Below are positions 16,476 through 26,691 of a stretch of DNA of 64,000 nt, piece by piece (positions within the stretch are counted from its first letter, which is position 1; the number at the start of each line of letters is the position of its first letter). The notes beneath the pieces are model-generated. The model ran no database searches. It was not told where the DNA came from and was given only the letters and a program-made list of their open reading frames with translations. Position numbers and translations under genes: made by a program. Source of the DNA: CAYQNU01 sp964419055 (GTDB taxonomy: Bacteria > Bacteroidota > Bacteroidia > Flavobacteriales_D > Parvicellaceae); contig CAYQNU010000016.1 in assembly GCA_964419055.1 (NCBI GenBank), forward strand, positions 30,477-94,476. Reading direction: 5' to 3'.

Positions 16476-18767
16476 ATGAAAAGAAAAGTTACCATAGTAC
16501 CTGTTGATGATTTTAATCCAAAGTTTAAATTAACAGAACCTAAGCACAAAGCTGTTGGTGTGCCAGCCATAACTTCTGCCATGTATCATTTGTCAGAAGA
16601 GATTGGCTTAAGGAAGGGACTTTCATTAATTGCCAAAATGAATCAAAAAGGAGGTTTTGATTGTTCGGGTTGTGCTTGGCCTGATCCTGATGGTCATCGT
16701 TCTTCCTTAGGTGAATATTGCGAAAATGGAGCAAAAGCTTTGGCAGAAGAAGCTACTTCAAAACGAGTAGATGCTGAGTTTTTTGCAAATCATTCTGTGG
16801 AGGAAATGAGTGCTTGGAGTGATTTTAAAATTGGAAAATCAGGAAGACTTACAACACCCATGTTTTTAGCAGAAGGGTCATCCTTTTATCAACCCATTTC
16901 TTGGGAAAGTGCCTTCGATAAAATAGCAAATAAGTTAAATTCAATCAAAAATCCGGATGAAGCCGTTTTTTATACTTCAGGAAGAACAAGTAATGAAGCA
17001 GCTTTTTTATACCAACTTTTTGTTAGAGCCTACGGTACCAATAATTTGCCCGATTGCAGTAATATGTGCCACGAATCAAGTGGTAGTGGATTAACAGAAA
17101 CAGTGGGAATTGGAAAAGGAAGTGTAACGCTTGAGGATCTACACAAAGCAGAAGTGATTTTAGTAATGGGGCAAAATCCAGGAACGAATCATCCAAGAAT
17201 GTTAGCTGCTTTAGAAAAGTGTAAGAATAATGGAGGGAAAATAGTTAGTGTAAATCCTTTGCCAGAAGCGGGTAATAATATTTTTGTTGATCCACAAAGT
17301 CCTATTTCTGTAATGAAAGGAGGAACCCAACTGACTGATTTATTTCTTCAAGTACGAATAAATGGGGATGTTGCTTTACTAAAATCAACTATGTGTTTAC
17401 TGCTGCAAATGGAAGAACAGAACCCGGGTAAAGTATTTAATCATGAGTTTATTAAAGAATATTGCTTGGGTTATGAAGACCTTATCCATCATTTAAAAAA
17501 TCAAAAAATTGATGAGTTAATAAAAAGTTCGGGGGTTACAAGAGTTGAGGTAGAACAGTTGGCATCATTGATTGCTAGCAAATCCAAAATTATTATTTGT
17601 TGGGCAATGGGAATAACTCAACAAGAGAATGGAGTTGAAAATGTTCGAGAAATAGTTAATTTATTATTGTTAAAAGGCAGTGTAGGAATTGAAGGAGGAG
17701 GTACATGCCCAGTGAGAGGTCACAGTAATGTGCAAGGGGATAGAACGATGGGTATTTATGAAAAACCTTCTGAAAGTTTCTTAGCAAAATTAGATGCCGC
17801 ATTTAATTTTAAATCTCCTAGAAAACACGGCTATGATGTGGTTGAATCAATTGAGGCAATGCGAGATGGCAAGGTTTCTTTTTTTATGGCAATGGGAGGG
17901 AATTTTATTTCGGCCACACCCGATACTGAATTGACAGGTAAAGCACTTCAAAATTGTGACTTAACCGTTCAAATCTCAACTAAACTGAATCGTTCGCATT
18001 TAGTAACGGGTAAAGAAGCCCTAATTTTACCTTGTATATCACGTTCAGAATTGGATGTTGTAAATGGGATTCCACAATTTATAACAGTTGAAAACTCAAT
18101 GGGAATAGTCCACAGCAGCAAAGGCACTTTTGAGCCTGCTTCAAATGACTTATTGAGTGAACCCGTTATTGTAACTAGAATTGGAGCATTAGTAAATACT
18201 ACTCAACACATTAATTGGAAGGAATTAGGAAATCATTATAATGCAATTAGAGATAAAATTGAACAAGTCATACCCGGTTTTGAAAACTTTAACGAACGAG
18301 TTAAAAACACTGCAGGATTCTATTTACCGAATGGAAGTAGAGAACGAAAATTTAAAACTTCCACAGGAAAAGCCAACTTTACCATAAATCCTGCACCTAT
18401 TAATACTATTCCAGAAGGACACTTTATATTAATGACCATACGAACACACGATCAATACAATACCACTATTTATGGAATGGACGATCGCTATAGAGGTATT
18501 TCAAATGAGAGAAGGATAGTGATGATGAATAAAAAAGACATGCAAAAACTTCAATTTTCAACCTATGATGTCGTAGATATTATTGGTCATTGGAAAGATA
18601 AAAAAAGAACAGCTTATAAGTTTAAAGTGATACCTTATGACATTCCTGAAGGATGCGTAGCAACTTATTTTCCTGAAGCAAATGTATTAGTGCCAATTGA
18701 AAGTGTGGCAAGAATAAGTAATACCCCCGTTTCAAAATTTGTTGAAGTCAGTTTTGTGAAATGTTAG
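16476..18767 (+). CDS. FdhF/YdeP-type molybdopterin-dependent oxidoreductase
   Basis: A 763-residue protein of the YdeP/FdhF family. The N-terminal region has the CxxC motif of this group, GGFDCSGCAWPDPDGHRS, followed by YTSGRTSNEAAFLYQLF, CSNMCHESSG, VILVMGQNPGTNHPRM, GGTCPVRGHSNVQGDRTMGI, and a C-terminal molybdopterin-binding domain (TIRTHDQYNTTIYGMDDRYR). Such proteins bind bis-MGD molybdenum cofactor. Physiological substrates are poorly known; the E. coli homologue YdeP is linked to acid resistance. No partner subunit or molybdenum cofactor gene is adjacent. The gene stands alone between hutF, which is divergent, and the giant surface protein. Confidence 0.88.
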   Translation: MKRKVTIVPVDDFNPKFKLTEPKHKAVGVPAITSAMYHLSEEIGLRKGLSLIAKMNQKGGFDCSGCAWPDPDGHRSSLGEYCENGAKALAEEATSKRVDAEFFANHSVEEMSAWSDFKIGKSGRLTTPMFLAEGSSFYQPISWESAFDKIANKLNSIKNPDEAVFYTSGRTSNEAAFLYQLFVRAYGTNNLPDCSNMCHESSGSGLTETVGIGKGSVTLEDLHKAEVILVMGQNPGTNHPRMLAALEKCKNNGGKIVSVNPLPEAGNNIFVDPQSPISVMKGGTQLTDLFLQVRINGDVALLKSTMCLLLQMEEQNPGKVFNHEFIKEYCLGYEDLIHHLKNQKIDELIKSSGVTRVEVEQLASLIASKSKIIICWAMGITQQENGVENVREIVNLLLLKGSVGIEGGGTCPVRGHSNVQGDRTMGIYEKPSESFLAKLDAAFNFKSPRKHGYDVVESIEAMRDGKVSFFMAMGGNFISATPDTELTGKALQNCDLTVQISTKLNRSHLVTGKEALILPCISRSELDVVNGIPQFITVENSMGIVHSSKGTFEPASNDLLSEPVIVTRIGALVNTTQHINWKELGNHYNAIRDKIEQVIPGFENFNERVKNTAGFYLPNGSRERKFKTSTGKANFTINPAPINTIPEGHFILMTIRTHDQYNTTIYGMDDRYRGISNERRIVMMNKKDMQKLQFSTYDVVDIIGHWKDKKRTAYKFKVIPYDIPEGCVATYFPEANVLVPIESVARISNTPVSKFVEVSFVKC

Positions 18768-18821
18768 TTTTACTAAATTTTCAACTTTAACATATTCCAT
18801 TTAATTTAATGTAAACATAAA

Positions 18822-18855
18822 AAAAGCTCAGACATTTCTGCCTGAGCTTTCTTTT
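18822..18855. terminator. Bidirectional terminator
   Basis: AAAAGCTCAG, an 11-base loop, CTGAGCTTTC with A- and T-runs outside. It lies between the converging molybdopterin gene and the giant surface protein gene. Confidence 0.8.
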
Positions 18856-18879
18856 AAAACTTATTTCGATTCAATAGGA

Positions 18880-21800
18880 TTATTGAATGATTAATTTTTG
18901 AGTTGAGATATCTGAACCGTTATTCAATTTCACGAAGTACACACCTCTAGCTAAATCAGAAACATTAATTTGTTTGATGAAGTCTTGAGCTATAGTTACG
19001 TTCATTTCATTGTAAACAACTTTACCATGAATATCTACTATACTAATGGTAATGTTAGAGAAGTTAGCATTATTGATTGATAATGTAAATTCTCCATTTG
19101 TTGGGTTAGGATAAACACTAACTGCAATAGTAGAGTTCTCTTCAATACCACTACAATCACCAACAGTGATGTTTTCAACGTCAGAGCCAACACAACCATT
19201 GATATCAGTTACTGTGTAAGTAATTGGATGAACTCCAACACCAGCAGCACTTGGGTTAAATGTTGTACCTGTAACATTTGCACCACTGAAAACACCTGCT
19301 AAAGGTGAAACATTGGTTAAACTGTAATTCGTAACAACATCACAAACAGCTTCAGTATAAGGAGCTATATCAACCACAGGTAATTGATTTACAGTAATTG
19401 TAATAGTCCCTGTATTTACACAACCGTTAGCATCTGTTCCTGTAACTGTATAAGTATTTGTAGCAGTAGGAGTGAAAGCAACACCTTCAGAAATTCCTCC
19501 AGTGTATGTATATGTACTAGCTCCAACACCTGTTACAATAACTGAAGAACCAATACAAATGGCATTGTTTGCATCGTTAGAATTTGCAGAAACGGTTGGT
19601 AAAGTATTAACCGTAATAGTTATTGTTGCAGTATTTGTACAACCAAAAGCATCAGTTCCTGTTACAGTGTAAGTGTTAGTTGAAGAAGTTGTAAATGCAA
19701 CACCATCAACCACTGAATTATCCCATAAGTAAGAAACGGCACCACCACCAGTTAATGTAACATCACCTGAACCACAAATAGCATCATTAGTTACATCAGA
19801 AGCAGCAGTTACTGTTGGAATACTAACAGTGATAGTGATATCATCAGTATTTGTACAACCATTAGCATCTGTACCAGTTACAGTATATGTTTCAGTAGAA
19901 GTTGCAGCAAAAGCAACACCATCATTCACACTTCCTGTGTATGTATAGGTTGCAGCACCAGAACCAGTTAAAGTAACTAATGTGTTTTCACAAACAGTAT
20001 TGTCTGTATCATCAGAAGTTACAGAAACAGTAGGTAACGCATTTACAGTAATTGTAATATCACTAGTATTTGTACAACCATTAGCATCAGTTCCTGTTAT
20101 AGTATATGTTTCAGTTGAAGTTGCAGCAAAAGCAACACCATCACTAACACTTCCTGTGTATGTATAGGTTGCAGCACCAGCACCTGTTAATGTAACCATT
20201 GTGTTTTCACAAACAGTATTGTCTGTATCATCAGAAGTAACAGAAACAGTTGGAATTGCATTAACTGTAATTGTAATTGAAGCAGTATTTTCACAACCAA
20301 TAGCATCAACACCCGTTACAGTATATGTGTTTGTTGAAGAAGTTGTAAAAGCAACCCCATCAACAACTGAATTATCCCAAGTGTAAGTTACAGCATTTCC
20401 AGCGGCCGTTAACGTAACATCACCACTTCCACATAATGTATTATTCGTTACATCAGAAGTAGCTGTTACAGTTGGAGCGGCATTTACAGTAATAGTAATA
20501 TCACTAGTGTTTGAACAACCATTAGCATCTACACCTGTAACAGTGTATGTTTCAGTAGAAGTAGCAGGGAAAGCTACACCTTCATTTACTCCGCCAGTAT
20601 AAGAATAAGTAGCAGCACCAGCACCTGTTAAAGTTACCATTGTGTTTTCACAAACGGTATTATCTGTATCATCAGAAGTTACAGAAACAGTAGGTAAAGC
20701 ATTTAATGTAATAGTAATTGTTGCTGTATTCTCACAACCAATAGCATCAGTTCCAGTAACAGTATAAGTGGTAGTTGCAGTTGGAATAAAAGAAGCACCA
20801 TCAACCACTAAATTATCCCAAGTATACGTTACAGCTCCACCACCAGTTAAAGTAACATCATCACCATCACAAACAGCATTTGCAGTTGCATCAGATGAAG
20901 CAGTTACTATAGGGTCGTTTACAGTAATCGTAATTGTTGCTGTATTCTCACATCCAATCGCATCAACTCCAGTTGCAGTATATGTTGCAGTAACAGTAGG
21001 AGTAAAAGCTACACCATCCACAACTGAATTATCCCATGTATAAGAAACAGCAGTTCCGCCAGCAGTTAATGTTACATCATCACCTAAACAAATAATATCA
21101 TTAGTAGCATTTGAAGTTGCTGTTACAACAGGAGCAGGATTTACAGTAATTGTTATATCACTAGTGTTTACACATCCATTAGCATCTGTACCAGTAACAG
21201 TATAAGTTTCAGTTGAAGTTGCTGCAAACGCAACACCATCATTAATGCTTCCTGTGTATGTATAAGTAGCAGCACCAGCACCAGTTAAAGTAACCATTGT
21301 GTTTTCACAAACGGTATTATCTGTATCATCAGAAATTACAGAAACAGTTGGTAATGCATTTACAGTTGTTGTAACTAAGGCTCTTGTAGCTGAGTTACAT
21401 CCTGAATTTTCACCTTGAGCATAAAAATTAAAAACACCAGGAGCGGAAGCATCTGCTAAAACAGAAGTTCCAATAGTTTCTAATGTAGCACCTGTTCCTA
21501 ATTGTGTTCCACCAGTTGCAGCGTCCCACCACGTAATAACTACTGGAGCAGGGTATTCATAATTAATTGTTAAAGTAGCAACACTTGCACCTAAAGGGAA
21601 AGTTGCATCATCACCAGCAGATACATCATTACTAGATTCCCAATATAATAAATCAACTGTTCCACCAGCAGTATTTATCGCTGCATTAGGAATCGTACGA
21701 GTATAATTAAAAGTACCACCAGCATTTGCAGTACCTGTTCCGGCTGCAGCATTATTTACAATTGCTCCAGCAAATCCTAGTCTTACTTCAGATTGCCAAG

Positions 21801-24363
21801 ACCCGCCATTTGCAGTTATTCCATTATAAACAAATGAAGCAGATGTAACTGTAGCACCAGCAGGTAAAGCTGTCATTGTTGCAGTTGTAACAATGTTACC
21901 AGGAGCAGCATTTACTTCAATAGGTTGTGTAGCAACATCAAATGAAATAACTTGTGTTCCTGTTAATAATGGTGTCACCGTTCCTGTTGCACTAATAATT
22001 GCACTTGTTTCATTTAAACAAATTGAAGCATTTGTCCCAACAGGAGTAGTAATTACAGAGGTAGGTTCAGAAATTACTAATGTAATTGGAGCGCTCAACA
22101 AAGAGCCTGCGTCTTGAATTACAATAGAATAAGTTCCCGCAGCTAAATCCGTTGGAATAGCACCAAATGCCCCACTGTTTACAGAATAAGTGAATGGTTC
22201 TGTTCCACAAGAAATAACACCTAAAGAAAATGAGCCATTAGCAACACCATTACAAGTAGCATCAATGGCTACTAATTCAGCATCAACAGGAGAAATAGTT
22301 GCAATAACCTCAGCTAATGGACTAGGTGAACAGCCGAGTATTGATTCTTCTACCCAATATGATGTTGTAGTTGTAAGTGTTGGAGTAGTAAAAGTTAAAC
22401 CAGTATTGATAATCGTTCCAGCTACAGCAGCATCATACCAAGTCAAAGTAGAACCAGTAATTGCACCTGAAGCAGAAAGGTTTAATGTATTTCCAGAACA
22501 AGCAGTAGCACCTGTTACACTTGGTGCAGCAATAGTTGGGCAAATTACATTAACTAAATAGTCTTCCGCTTGTCCATATCCAGCATTTTCACATGATGAT
22601 GGTGCAGTACTGAATTTTTTTACAACTCTTAATTTTGTTGTACCTAAAAGTGCATCTAAAGGAACATTAATAGAACCTAAAGCTTGTATTGCATCAATTC
22701 CTGTTGAATTTGTAATAGTACCTATATTGAATGATTCTCCAGCATCCAAAAAGTCACCATCTTGATTCCAATCGATAAAAGCAACAATTACATTAGCAAA
22801 ATTCCCACCCGTATTTCCTTTAACTATAATAGGATTAGAAGAACCAAGTGCAAGATCTGTTGTTTGAGAAGTAAAGTCTTGAAGAGATGGTCCACCTAAT
22901 ACATTTGTTGAAGTATTATTTATTGAACCAATGTTAACTAATGTAATAGGCTCAACTCCTGTTGGGAAGTTAACATTACAATAGCAGTTGATTAGAGCAT
23001 TCATGTTAACTTGAAGAGGAGTAGAAATAGCTGTTGCTCCTCCATTTGCACAAGTTATTACACATTGGTAATAGGTTGCTGTAGTTTGATTTGCTGTATA
23101 CGTTGCTGAAGTAGCACCTGAAATATCAGTATAAGTTGTACCATCAGGTGATGATTGCCATTGGAATGAAAGACCTGCATCACCTGTTACAGCACCAGTT
23201 AAAGTAAGATTGAAGTTAACTCCAGAACAAGCTCCTGCGGGACCAGTGGTGACACCAGCCGTTGGAGTTCCAGTACATCCTGCGGGTAATGTTGTAAAGC
23301 TTCCTGATGCATTATATCCACTTCCTGTTCCAGCAGCGTTAAATATTTGAGAATAAATTGGAGAATTTGTTCCATCTGATGATTGAACTCTTACTTGATA
23401 AGTGGTTAAAGGTGATAAACCAGTTAATGCTAATGTGGTTCCTGTTACTGGATTTCCAGACCAATTCGTCCAGCTACAAGAACCTACAGCTCTATATTGC
23501 ACATTATATTGAGTAGCTCCTGCTGGTGCTGTCCATCCAATTGTTGCACCATCTGTAGTTATAGCAGACACAGCTGAAAAAGTTGATACTCTTCCAACAA
23601 CATTTTGAGGAGTCCAAGTGAATGTTAAACCATTGGATGGGCTAACACCTGGATTAGCTGAATTAAAATACATAGTACTATTGCCAGCTGCACCTGTAAC
23701 AGCGTTACTCCAATTACAAGTTGTTGGGGAACCAGTAATATTCAATAGTAAATTGTTTACATTGTTAGGAAAGGAAGTAGTAGTTCTAAAGCCAATTTCA
23801 GGATAGGTAGTATTACTACTAGGTGTCATTGTTCCATAAACAAACTGAATGCTTCCATTTAGTGTGTTCAAAATAACTTGAAAATTCAACGATTCACCAG
23901 TTACATTAAATCTTCTATAGTTTTGATAATCAAAAATAATATTGTTTCCCACTACTTGATATAAACAATTAGTACCTGTTTGATTATTTAAATCGCGACC
24001 AAATGGGGCTATTACAACACCTGCGTCTGTAATGGAGGAAGATAGAGGCGAATATGTTCCTGTTGCCGTTGGTGCAGTTGTGGAATATAATACTACTCTA
24101 CCATTCGAATTTACTTGATAGTTGGTGTAAGTTACTCCATCGACAGTAAATCCTGGTAAACCAGTTAAATTTGAATTAGCATCATCTGCAATAACAGACG
24201 GTAGTTCTGTTGCACCACCAGCAACTGTTAAAGGAGTGTAAGTTCCTGATGATATTGATAAATTGTACCTTGAAGGCACCTGTGCCATTACACTCGAAAA
24301 GCTGGCAAATAGACATGTTGCCGCCAAGGCCGTTCGAATTTTTTGTTTGTAATTTTTAATCAT
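18880..24363 (-). CDS. Giant T9SS-exported repeat protein (type A sorting domain)
   Basis: 1827 residues from MIKNYKQKIRTALAATCLF, a signal peptide ending SSVMAQ; the upstream MPALS extension is rejected. Order: an N-terminal beta domain; a fibronectin type III domain near 265-350 (ATIGWTAPAGATQYNVQYR); an Ig-like domain; a GEVED-type domain near 460-610 (FIDWNQDGDFLDAGESF, GQAEDYLV); further Ig-like modules; nine about 73-residue modules (roughly 1000-1660); and a type A C-terminal sorting domain (VSVYPNPTNGEFTLSI to STQKLIIQ). It should be secreted through the T9SS and tethered at the cell surface. The repeat-rich Thr/Val/Ala composition suggests an adhesin or surface-layer role, which is inference. 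Confidence 0.85.
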   Translation of the reverse strand: MIKNYKQKIRTALAATCLFASFSSVMAQVPSRYNLSISSGTYTPLTVAGGATELPSVIADDANSNLTGLPGFTVDGVTYTNYQVNSNGRVVLYSTTAPTATGTYSPLSSSITDAGVVIAPFGRDLNNQTGTNCLYQVVGNNIIFDYQNYRRFNVTGESLNFQVILNTLNGSIQFVYGTMTPSSNTTYPEIGFRTTTSFPNNVNNLLLNITGSPTTCNWSNAVTGAAGNSTMYFNSANPGVSPSNGLTFTWTPQNVVGRVSTFSAVSAITTDGATIGWTAPAGATQYNVQYRAVGSCSWTNWSGNPVTGTTLALTGLSPLTTYQVRVQSSDGTNSPIYSQIFNAAGTGSGYNASGSFTTLPAGCTGTPTAGVTTGPAGACSGVNFNLTLTGAVTGDAGLSFQWQSSPDGTTYTDISGATSATYTANQTTATYYQCVITCANGGATAISTPLQVNMNALINCYCNVNFPTGVEPITLVNIGSINNTSTNVLGGPSLQDFTSQTTDLALGSSNPIIVKGNTGGNFANVIVAFIDWNQDGDFLDAGESFNIGTITNSTGIDAIQALGSINVPLDALLGTTKLRVVKKFSTAPSSCENAGYGQAEDYLVNVICPTIAAPSVTGATACSGNTLNLSASGAITGSTLTWYDAAVAGTIINTGLTFTTPTLTTTTSYWVEESILGCSPSPLAEVIATISPVDAELVAIDATCNGVANGSFSLGVISCGTEPFTYSVNSGAFGAIPTDLAAGTYSIVIQDAGSLLSAPITLVISEPTSVITTPVGTNASICLNETSAIISATGTVTPLLTGTQVISFDVATQPIEVNAAPGNIVTTATMTALPAGATVTSASFVYNGITANGGSWQSEVRLGFAGAIVNNAAAGTGTANAGGTFNYTRTIPNAAINTAGGTVDLLYWESSNDVSAGDDATFPLGASVATLTINYEYPAPVVITWWDAATGGTQLGTGATLETIGTSVLADASAPGVFNFYAQGENSGCNSATRALVTTTVNALPTVSVISDDTDNTVCENTMVTLTGAGAATYTYTGSINDGVAFAATSTETYTVTGTDANGCVNTSDITITVNPAPVVTATSNATNDIICLGDDVTLTAGGTAVSYTWDNSVVDGVAFTPTVTATYTATGVDAIGCENTATITITVNDPIVTASSDATANAVCDGDDVTLTGGGAVTYTWDNLVVDGASFIPTATTTYTVTGTDAIGCENTATITITLNALPTVSVTSDDTDNTVCENTMVTLTGAGAATYSYTGGVNEGVAFPATSTETYTVTGVDANGCSNTSDITITVNAAPTVTATSDVTNNTLCGSGDVTLTAAGNAVTYTWDNSVVDGVAFTTSSTNTYTVTGVDAIGCENTASITITVNAIPTVSVTSDDTDNTVCENTMVTLTGAGAATYTYTGSVSDGVAFAATSTETYTITGTDANGCTNTSDITITVNALPTVSVTSDDTDNTVCENTLVTLTGSGAATYTYTGSVNDGVAFAATSTETYTVTGTDANGCTNTDDITITVSIPTVTAASDVTNDAICGSGDVTLTGGGAVSYLWDNSVVDGVAFTTSSTNTYTVTGTDAFGCTNTATITITVNTLPTVSANSNDANNAICIGSSVIVTGVGASTYTYTGGISEGVAFTPTATNTYTVTGTDANGCVNTGTITITVNQLPVVDIAPYTEAVCDVVTNYSLTNVSPLAGVFSGANVTGTTFNPSAAGVGVHPITYTVTDINGCVGSDVENITVGDCSGIEENSTIAVSVYPNPTNGEFTLSINNANFSNITISIVDIHGKVVYNEMNVTIAQDFIKQINVSDLARGVYFVKLNNGSDISTQKLIIQ
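19390..21360 (-). repeat. Nine tandem about 220-bp repeats coding Ig-like modules
   Basis: Nine modules lie head to tail inside the giant surface protein. In protein order they are of two kinds: type A (SDDTDNTVCENTMVTLTGAG...TDANGC) and type B (GDVTL...YTWDNSVVDGVAF...DAIGC). The order is A-B-B-A-B-A-A-B-A-like. Each ends ITITVNxxP and has two Cys. Copies are close at the DNA level, so expansion by recombination is likely. Confidence 0.85.
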
Positions 24364-24507
24364 ATATTGTTTTTTAATGAATAATTTTCTTTCCCATGCA
24401 GAAAGAGCAGGCAAAAATAGATGTTATAATTTTGTTAAACCAACTTTTTTAATAAGTCAGTCTGTTTTGTTAATAACTGTCGAAGATGATAGGTTTAAAT
24501 ACGTAGT

Positions 24508-24876
24508 TCATTTTTTGAAGATAAAGTATACTGCTAAAATGAGAAAAATAAAGCCGACTAAATGATTCCATCTTAACGTATCCATTTTAAAAACATAGAT
24601 CATAAAAAATGCAAAAACAGTTAAACTTAGTACTTCTTGTAATACTTTTAATTGCCACATATTAAACGGGCCTCCATTTCCTTCAAATCCTATTTTGTTT
24701 GCAGGTACTTGAAAAATATATTCAAAGAGAGCAATTCCCCAACTTACCAAAATTACACTGGCAATTCCCCACTTGGTATACCATTTCCACTCGTTAAATC
24801 GTAAATGACCATACCAAGCTAATGTCATAAATATGTTAGAAGCAATTAATAAAAGTATGGAATATACAGCTTTCAT
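24508..24876 (-). CDS. DMT-type membrane protein (DUF486)
   Basis: 122 residues with four predicted transmembrane helices (about 4-22, 36-54, 74-95 and 102-120). Landmarks of the DUF486 family are NIFMTLAWYGHLRF, WGIALFEYIFQVPANKIG and WQLKVLQEVLSLTVFAFFM. The family is a half-size relative of drug/metabolite transporters; no substrate is known. It is separated by 20 bases from the inositol monophosphatase gene upstream and may be its operon partner. Confidence 0.82.
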   Translation of the reverse strand: MKAVYSILLLIASNIFMTLAWYGHLRFNEWKWYTKWGIASVILVSWGIALFEYIFQVPANKIGFEGNGGPFNMWQLKVLQEVLSLTVFAFFMIYVFKMDTLRWNHLVGFIFLILAVYFIFKK

Positions 24877-24896
24877 TTGTATTACATTTGTATTAG

Positions 24897-25694
24897 TTAT
24901 TTAGTAAATTCAGTTGTTAAAACTGATTGAAACTCGTTGTATATTTTTGAATTTGTAGCTATTATTTCTTTACCAAAAATATAATTTTTTTGATTATTAA
25001 AGTCACAAACTTGTCCCTTGGCTTCTTTTACAATTAAGCTTCCTGCGGCAACATCCCAAGGGCTTAAAGCATACTCAAAGAAAGCGTCAAATCTACCACA
25101 AGCTACAAAGCATAAATCTAGTGCAGCCGAGCCCAATCGTCTAATACCTCGTGTGTTTTTGGCTAAATAACTAAAAGTGTTTAGATAAGCATTTAGCCGA
25201 GAGAAATCATCATAAGGAAACCCAGTAGCAATTAAAGAATTAGAAAGATCACTGGTGTTTGAAACTTCTATAAGAGTATTATTCAAAAACGCTCCACCAC
25301 CTTCAATGGCGTGAAAAACCTCCTTTCTATTGGGGTCATAAACCACGCCTAAAATAATTCTTCCTTCAAACATAAGGGCAACACTGGTGCAAAAAACAGG
25401 AATTGAATGTGCGAAATTGGTGGTGCCATCCAAAGGGTCAATAATCCAAGTATATTCTTTTGTTGAGTGTTTTTCGAGACCTTCTTCTCCAATTATGCCA
25501 CTATTTGGGATTAGTTTTTTTAACTCTTCAATGAAGCATTCTTCTGATTTTTTGTCTACATAAGAAACTAAATTGTTAAAAGATTTCATTTCAATCGAAG
25601 ATGCGTTGAACTTTTTTTGTTCAGACATCATCCAATCGCCAATTGAAATACTGATTTCAATTACTGATTGACAAAGGGCAGTTAGGTTTATCAT
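24897..25694 (-). CDS. Inositol monophosphatase family protein
   Basis: 265 residues with all family motifs: IGEEG near residue 67, the metal-binding WIIDPLDGTTNFAHSIPVF near 85, and the C-terminal WDVAAGSLIVKEAKGQVCDF near 215. The family hydrolyses inositol-1-phosphate or related sugar/nucleotide phosphates with Mg2+ in the cytoplasm. The exact substrate in Bacteroidota is not settled. Its ATG overlaps the stop of the CPBP protease gene by four bases, so the two are translationally coupled. Confidence 0.9.
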   Translation of the reverse strand: MINLTALCQSVIEISISIGDWMMSEQKKFNASSIEMKSFNNLVSYVDKKSEECFIEELKKLIPNSGIIGEEGLEKHSTKEYTWIIDPLDGTTNFAHSIPVFCTSVALMFEGRIILGVVYDPNRKEVFHAIEGGGAFLNNTLIEVSNTSDLSNSLIATGFPYDDFSRLNAYLNTFSYLAKNTRGIRRLGSAALDLCFVACGRFDAFFEYALSPWDVAAGSLIVKEAKGQVCDFNNQKNYIFGKEIIATNSKIYNEFQSVLTTEFTK

Positions 25695-26305
25695 AGATGA
25701 TTATCTAATTCGTAAAGATCTTTAACGTTATGAACTGCTGATGGTTTATAGTAGGTAAGGTTGTAGAAAAGAATGATATCAATTATGGAATGAGCTAACA
25801 TAGCTGACGTCAAACCAAGAAATTCGGTCATATATCCTAATAAGGCAATTATGAGTGTCATAAGTATTCCATAAAGTGTAATTTTCCAATTGGAAGGATC
25901 TAAATAACCATGAATTGCTATGAATACTACGGCTGTTATCCAAATCCCCAAATATAGTTGGATTGCTCCTCTAAAGAATAGTTCTTCACCGATTCCAGCA
26001 CAAAAACTAATAAAGATTATACTAGGAATATTTAAATGAAGCGATTGAATTAAGTTGCCGTATTTGTTCAAAACAGATCGCATAAAATTTGATTTTATAA
26101 AATTCCAAGCAATAAGCCCCGTTATAACCCCAGTCAATATTCCCGATATGATTTCAATGAAGTATGAGGATTTGGTCTGAAATAATGAATTGAAAGTAAT
26201 CAAAGGAGCATCCTCAAATAAGTAAAAACAACCCAAGGTGAGCAAAGGAAATAGCGTAATAGTAAGAAATGCAAGTGAAAGAATTCTAATAGTGCCCTTT
26301 TTCAT
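25691..26305 (-). CDS. CPBP family intramembrane glutamic endopeptidase
   Basis: 204 residues with about six hydrophobic helices and the CPBP/Abi signature GIGEELFFRGAIQLYLG (EExxxR) around residue 110. A later helix carries VFIAIHGY (the conserved His), and another has MLAHSIIDIILFYN. Members of this family cleave membrane substrates or protect against bacteriocins; here the substrate is unknown. The start lies five bases after a near-consensus -7 box (reverse strand CACATTTG), so the message would have almost no leader. It overlaps the inositol monophosphatase gene by four bases. Confidence 0.87.
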   Translation of the reverse strand: MKKGTIRILSLAFLTITLFPLLTLGCFYLFEDAPLITFNSLFQTKSSYFIEIISGILTGVITGLIAWNFIKSNFMRSVLNKYGNLIQSLHLNIPSIIFISFCAGIGEELFFRGAIQLYLGIWITAVVFIAIHGYLDPSNWKITLYGILMTLIIALLGYMTEFLGLTSAMLAHSIIDIILFYNLTYYKPSAVHNVKDLYELDNHL

Positions 26306-26324
26306 TGGTACAAATGTGCAAAAA

Positions 26325-26349
26325 AAAAGCGACTGAATAAGTCGCTTTT
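26325..26349 (-). terminator. Intrinsic terminator after the small lipoprotein gene
   Basis: Reverse strand: AAAAGCGACT, short loop, AGTCGCTTTT and a long T-run. It lies downstream of the small lipoprotein and just before the promoter of the CPBP gene. Confidence 0.8.
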
Positions 26350-26367
26350 AATAAATATCGCTAAATT

Positions 26368-26616
26368 TTATTGAGCTTTAGGTTTTGATTTATCTCTATC
26401 GTGGTCTGTATCATGATCTGGGTCAGTAATATTTCCTGAACCTGAATCTGAACCACTGTTTCCAGTACTCATAGCAGTTGATTGCACAACTACTGGATTG
26501 TTACTTGACTTAGTTCCACACTCTTGACGCTCATTTAGTGGAGCCATTTTTGAACAGCTAACTAGTGCGATAGATGCTGCAAAAACAATTATTGATATGT
26601 AATTTACTTTCTTCAT
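26368..26616 (-). CDS. Small lipoprotein with acidic, Ser/Gly/Asp/His-rich tail
   Basis: 82 residues: signal peptide with lipobox ALVSC, so lipid-anchored, then a low-complexity tail rich in Ser/Gly, followed by DPDHDTDHDRDKSKPKAQ. The Asp/His run could bind divalent cations, which is speculative. No domain is recognised. It has its own promoter (exact -7 box at 26633-26640) and a strong terminator, so it is a monocistronic small gene. Confidence 0.65.
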   Translation of the reverse strand: MKKVNYISIIVFAASIALVSCSKMAPLNERQECGTKSSNNPVVVQSTAMSTGNSGSDSGSGNITDPDHDTDHDRDKSKPKAQ

Positions 26617-26632
26617 AAGACAGTTATTAGAA

Positions 26633-26640
26633 CAAAGGTA
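26633..26640 (-). promoter_or_regulatory. -7 promoter box of the small lipoprotein
   Basis: Reverse strand TACCTTTG, an exact TAnnTTTG, 16 bases before the ATG at 26616. Confidence 0.45.
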
Positions 26641-26691
26641 GGAAATATTTTTTAATATTCTTATATTTTATACAAGATTTTTTTAAAAAAG

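Noticed and set aside
19472..21043. Series of open frames on the plus strand opposite the giant surface protein
   Set aside because: They repeat with the same period as the coding repeats and are antisense shadows of the Val/Thr-rich modules.
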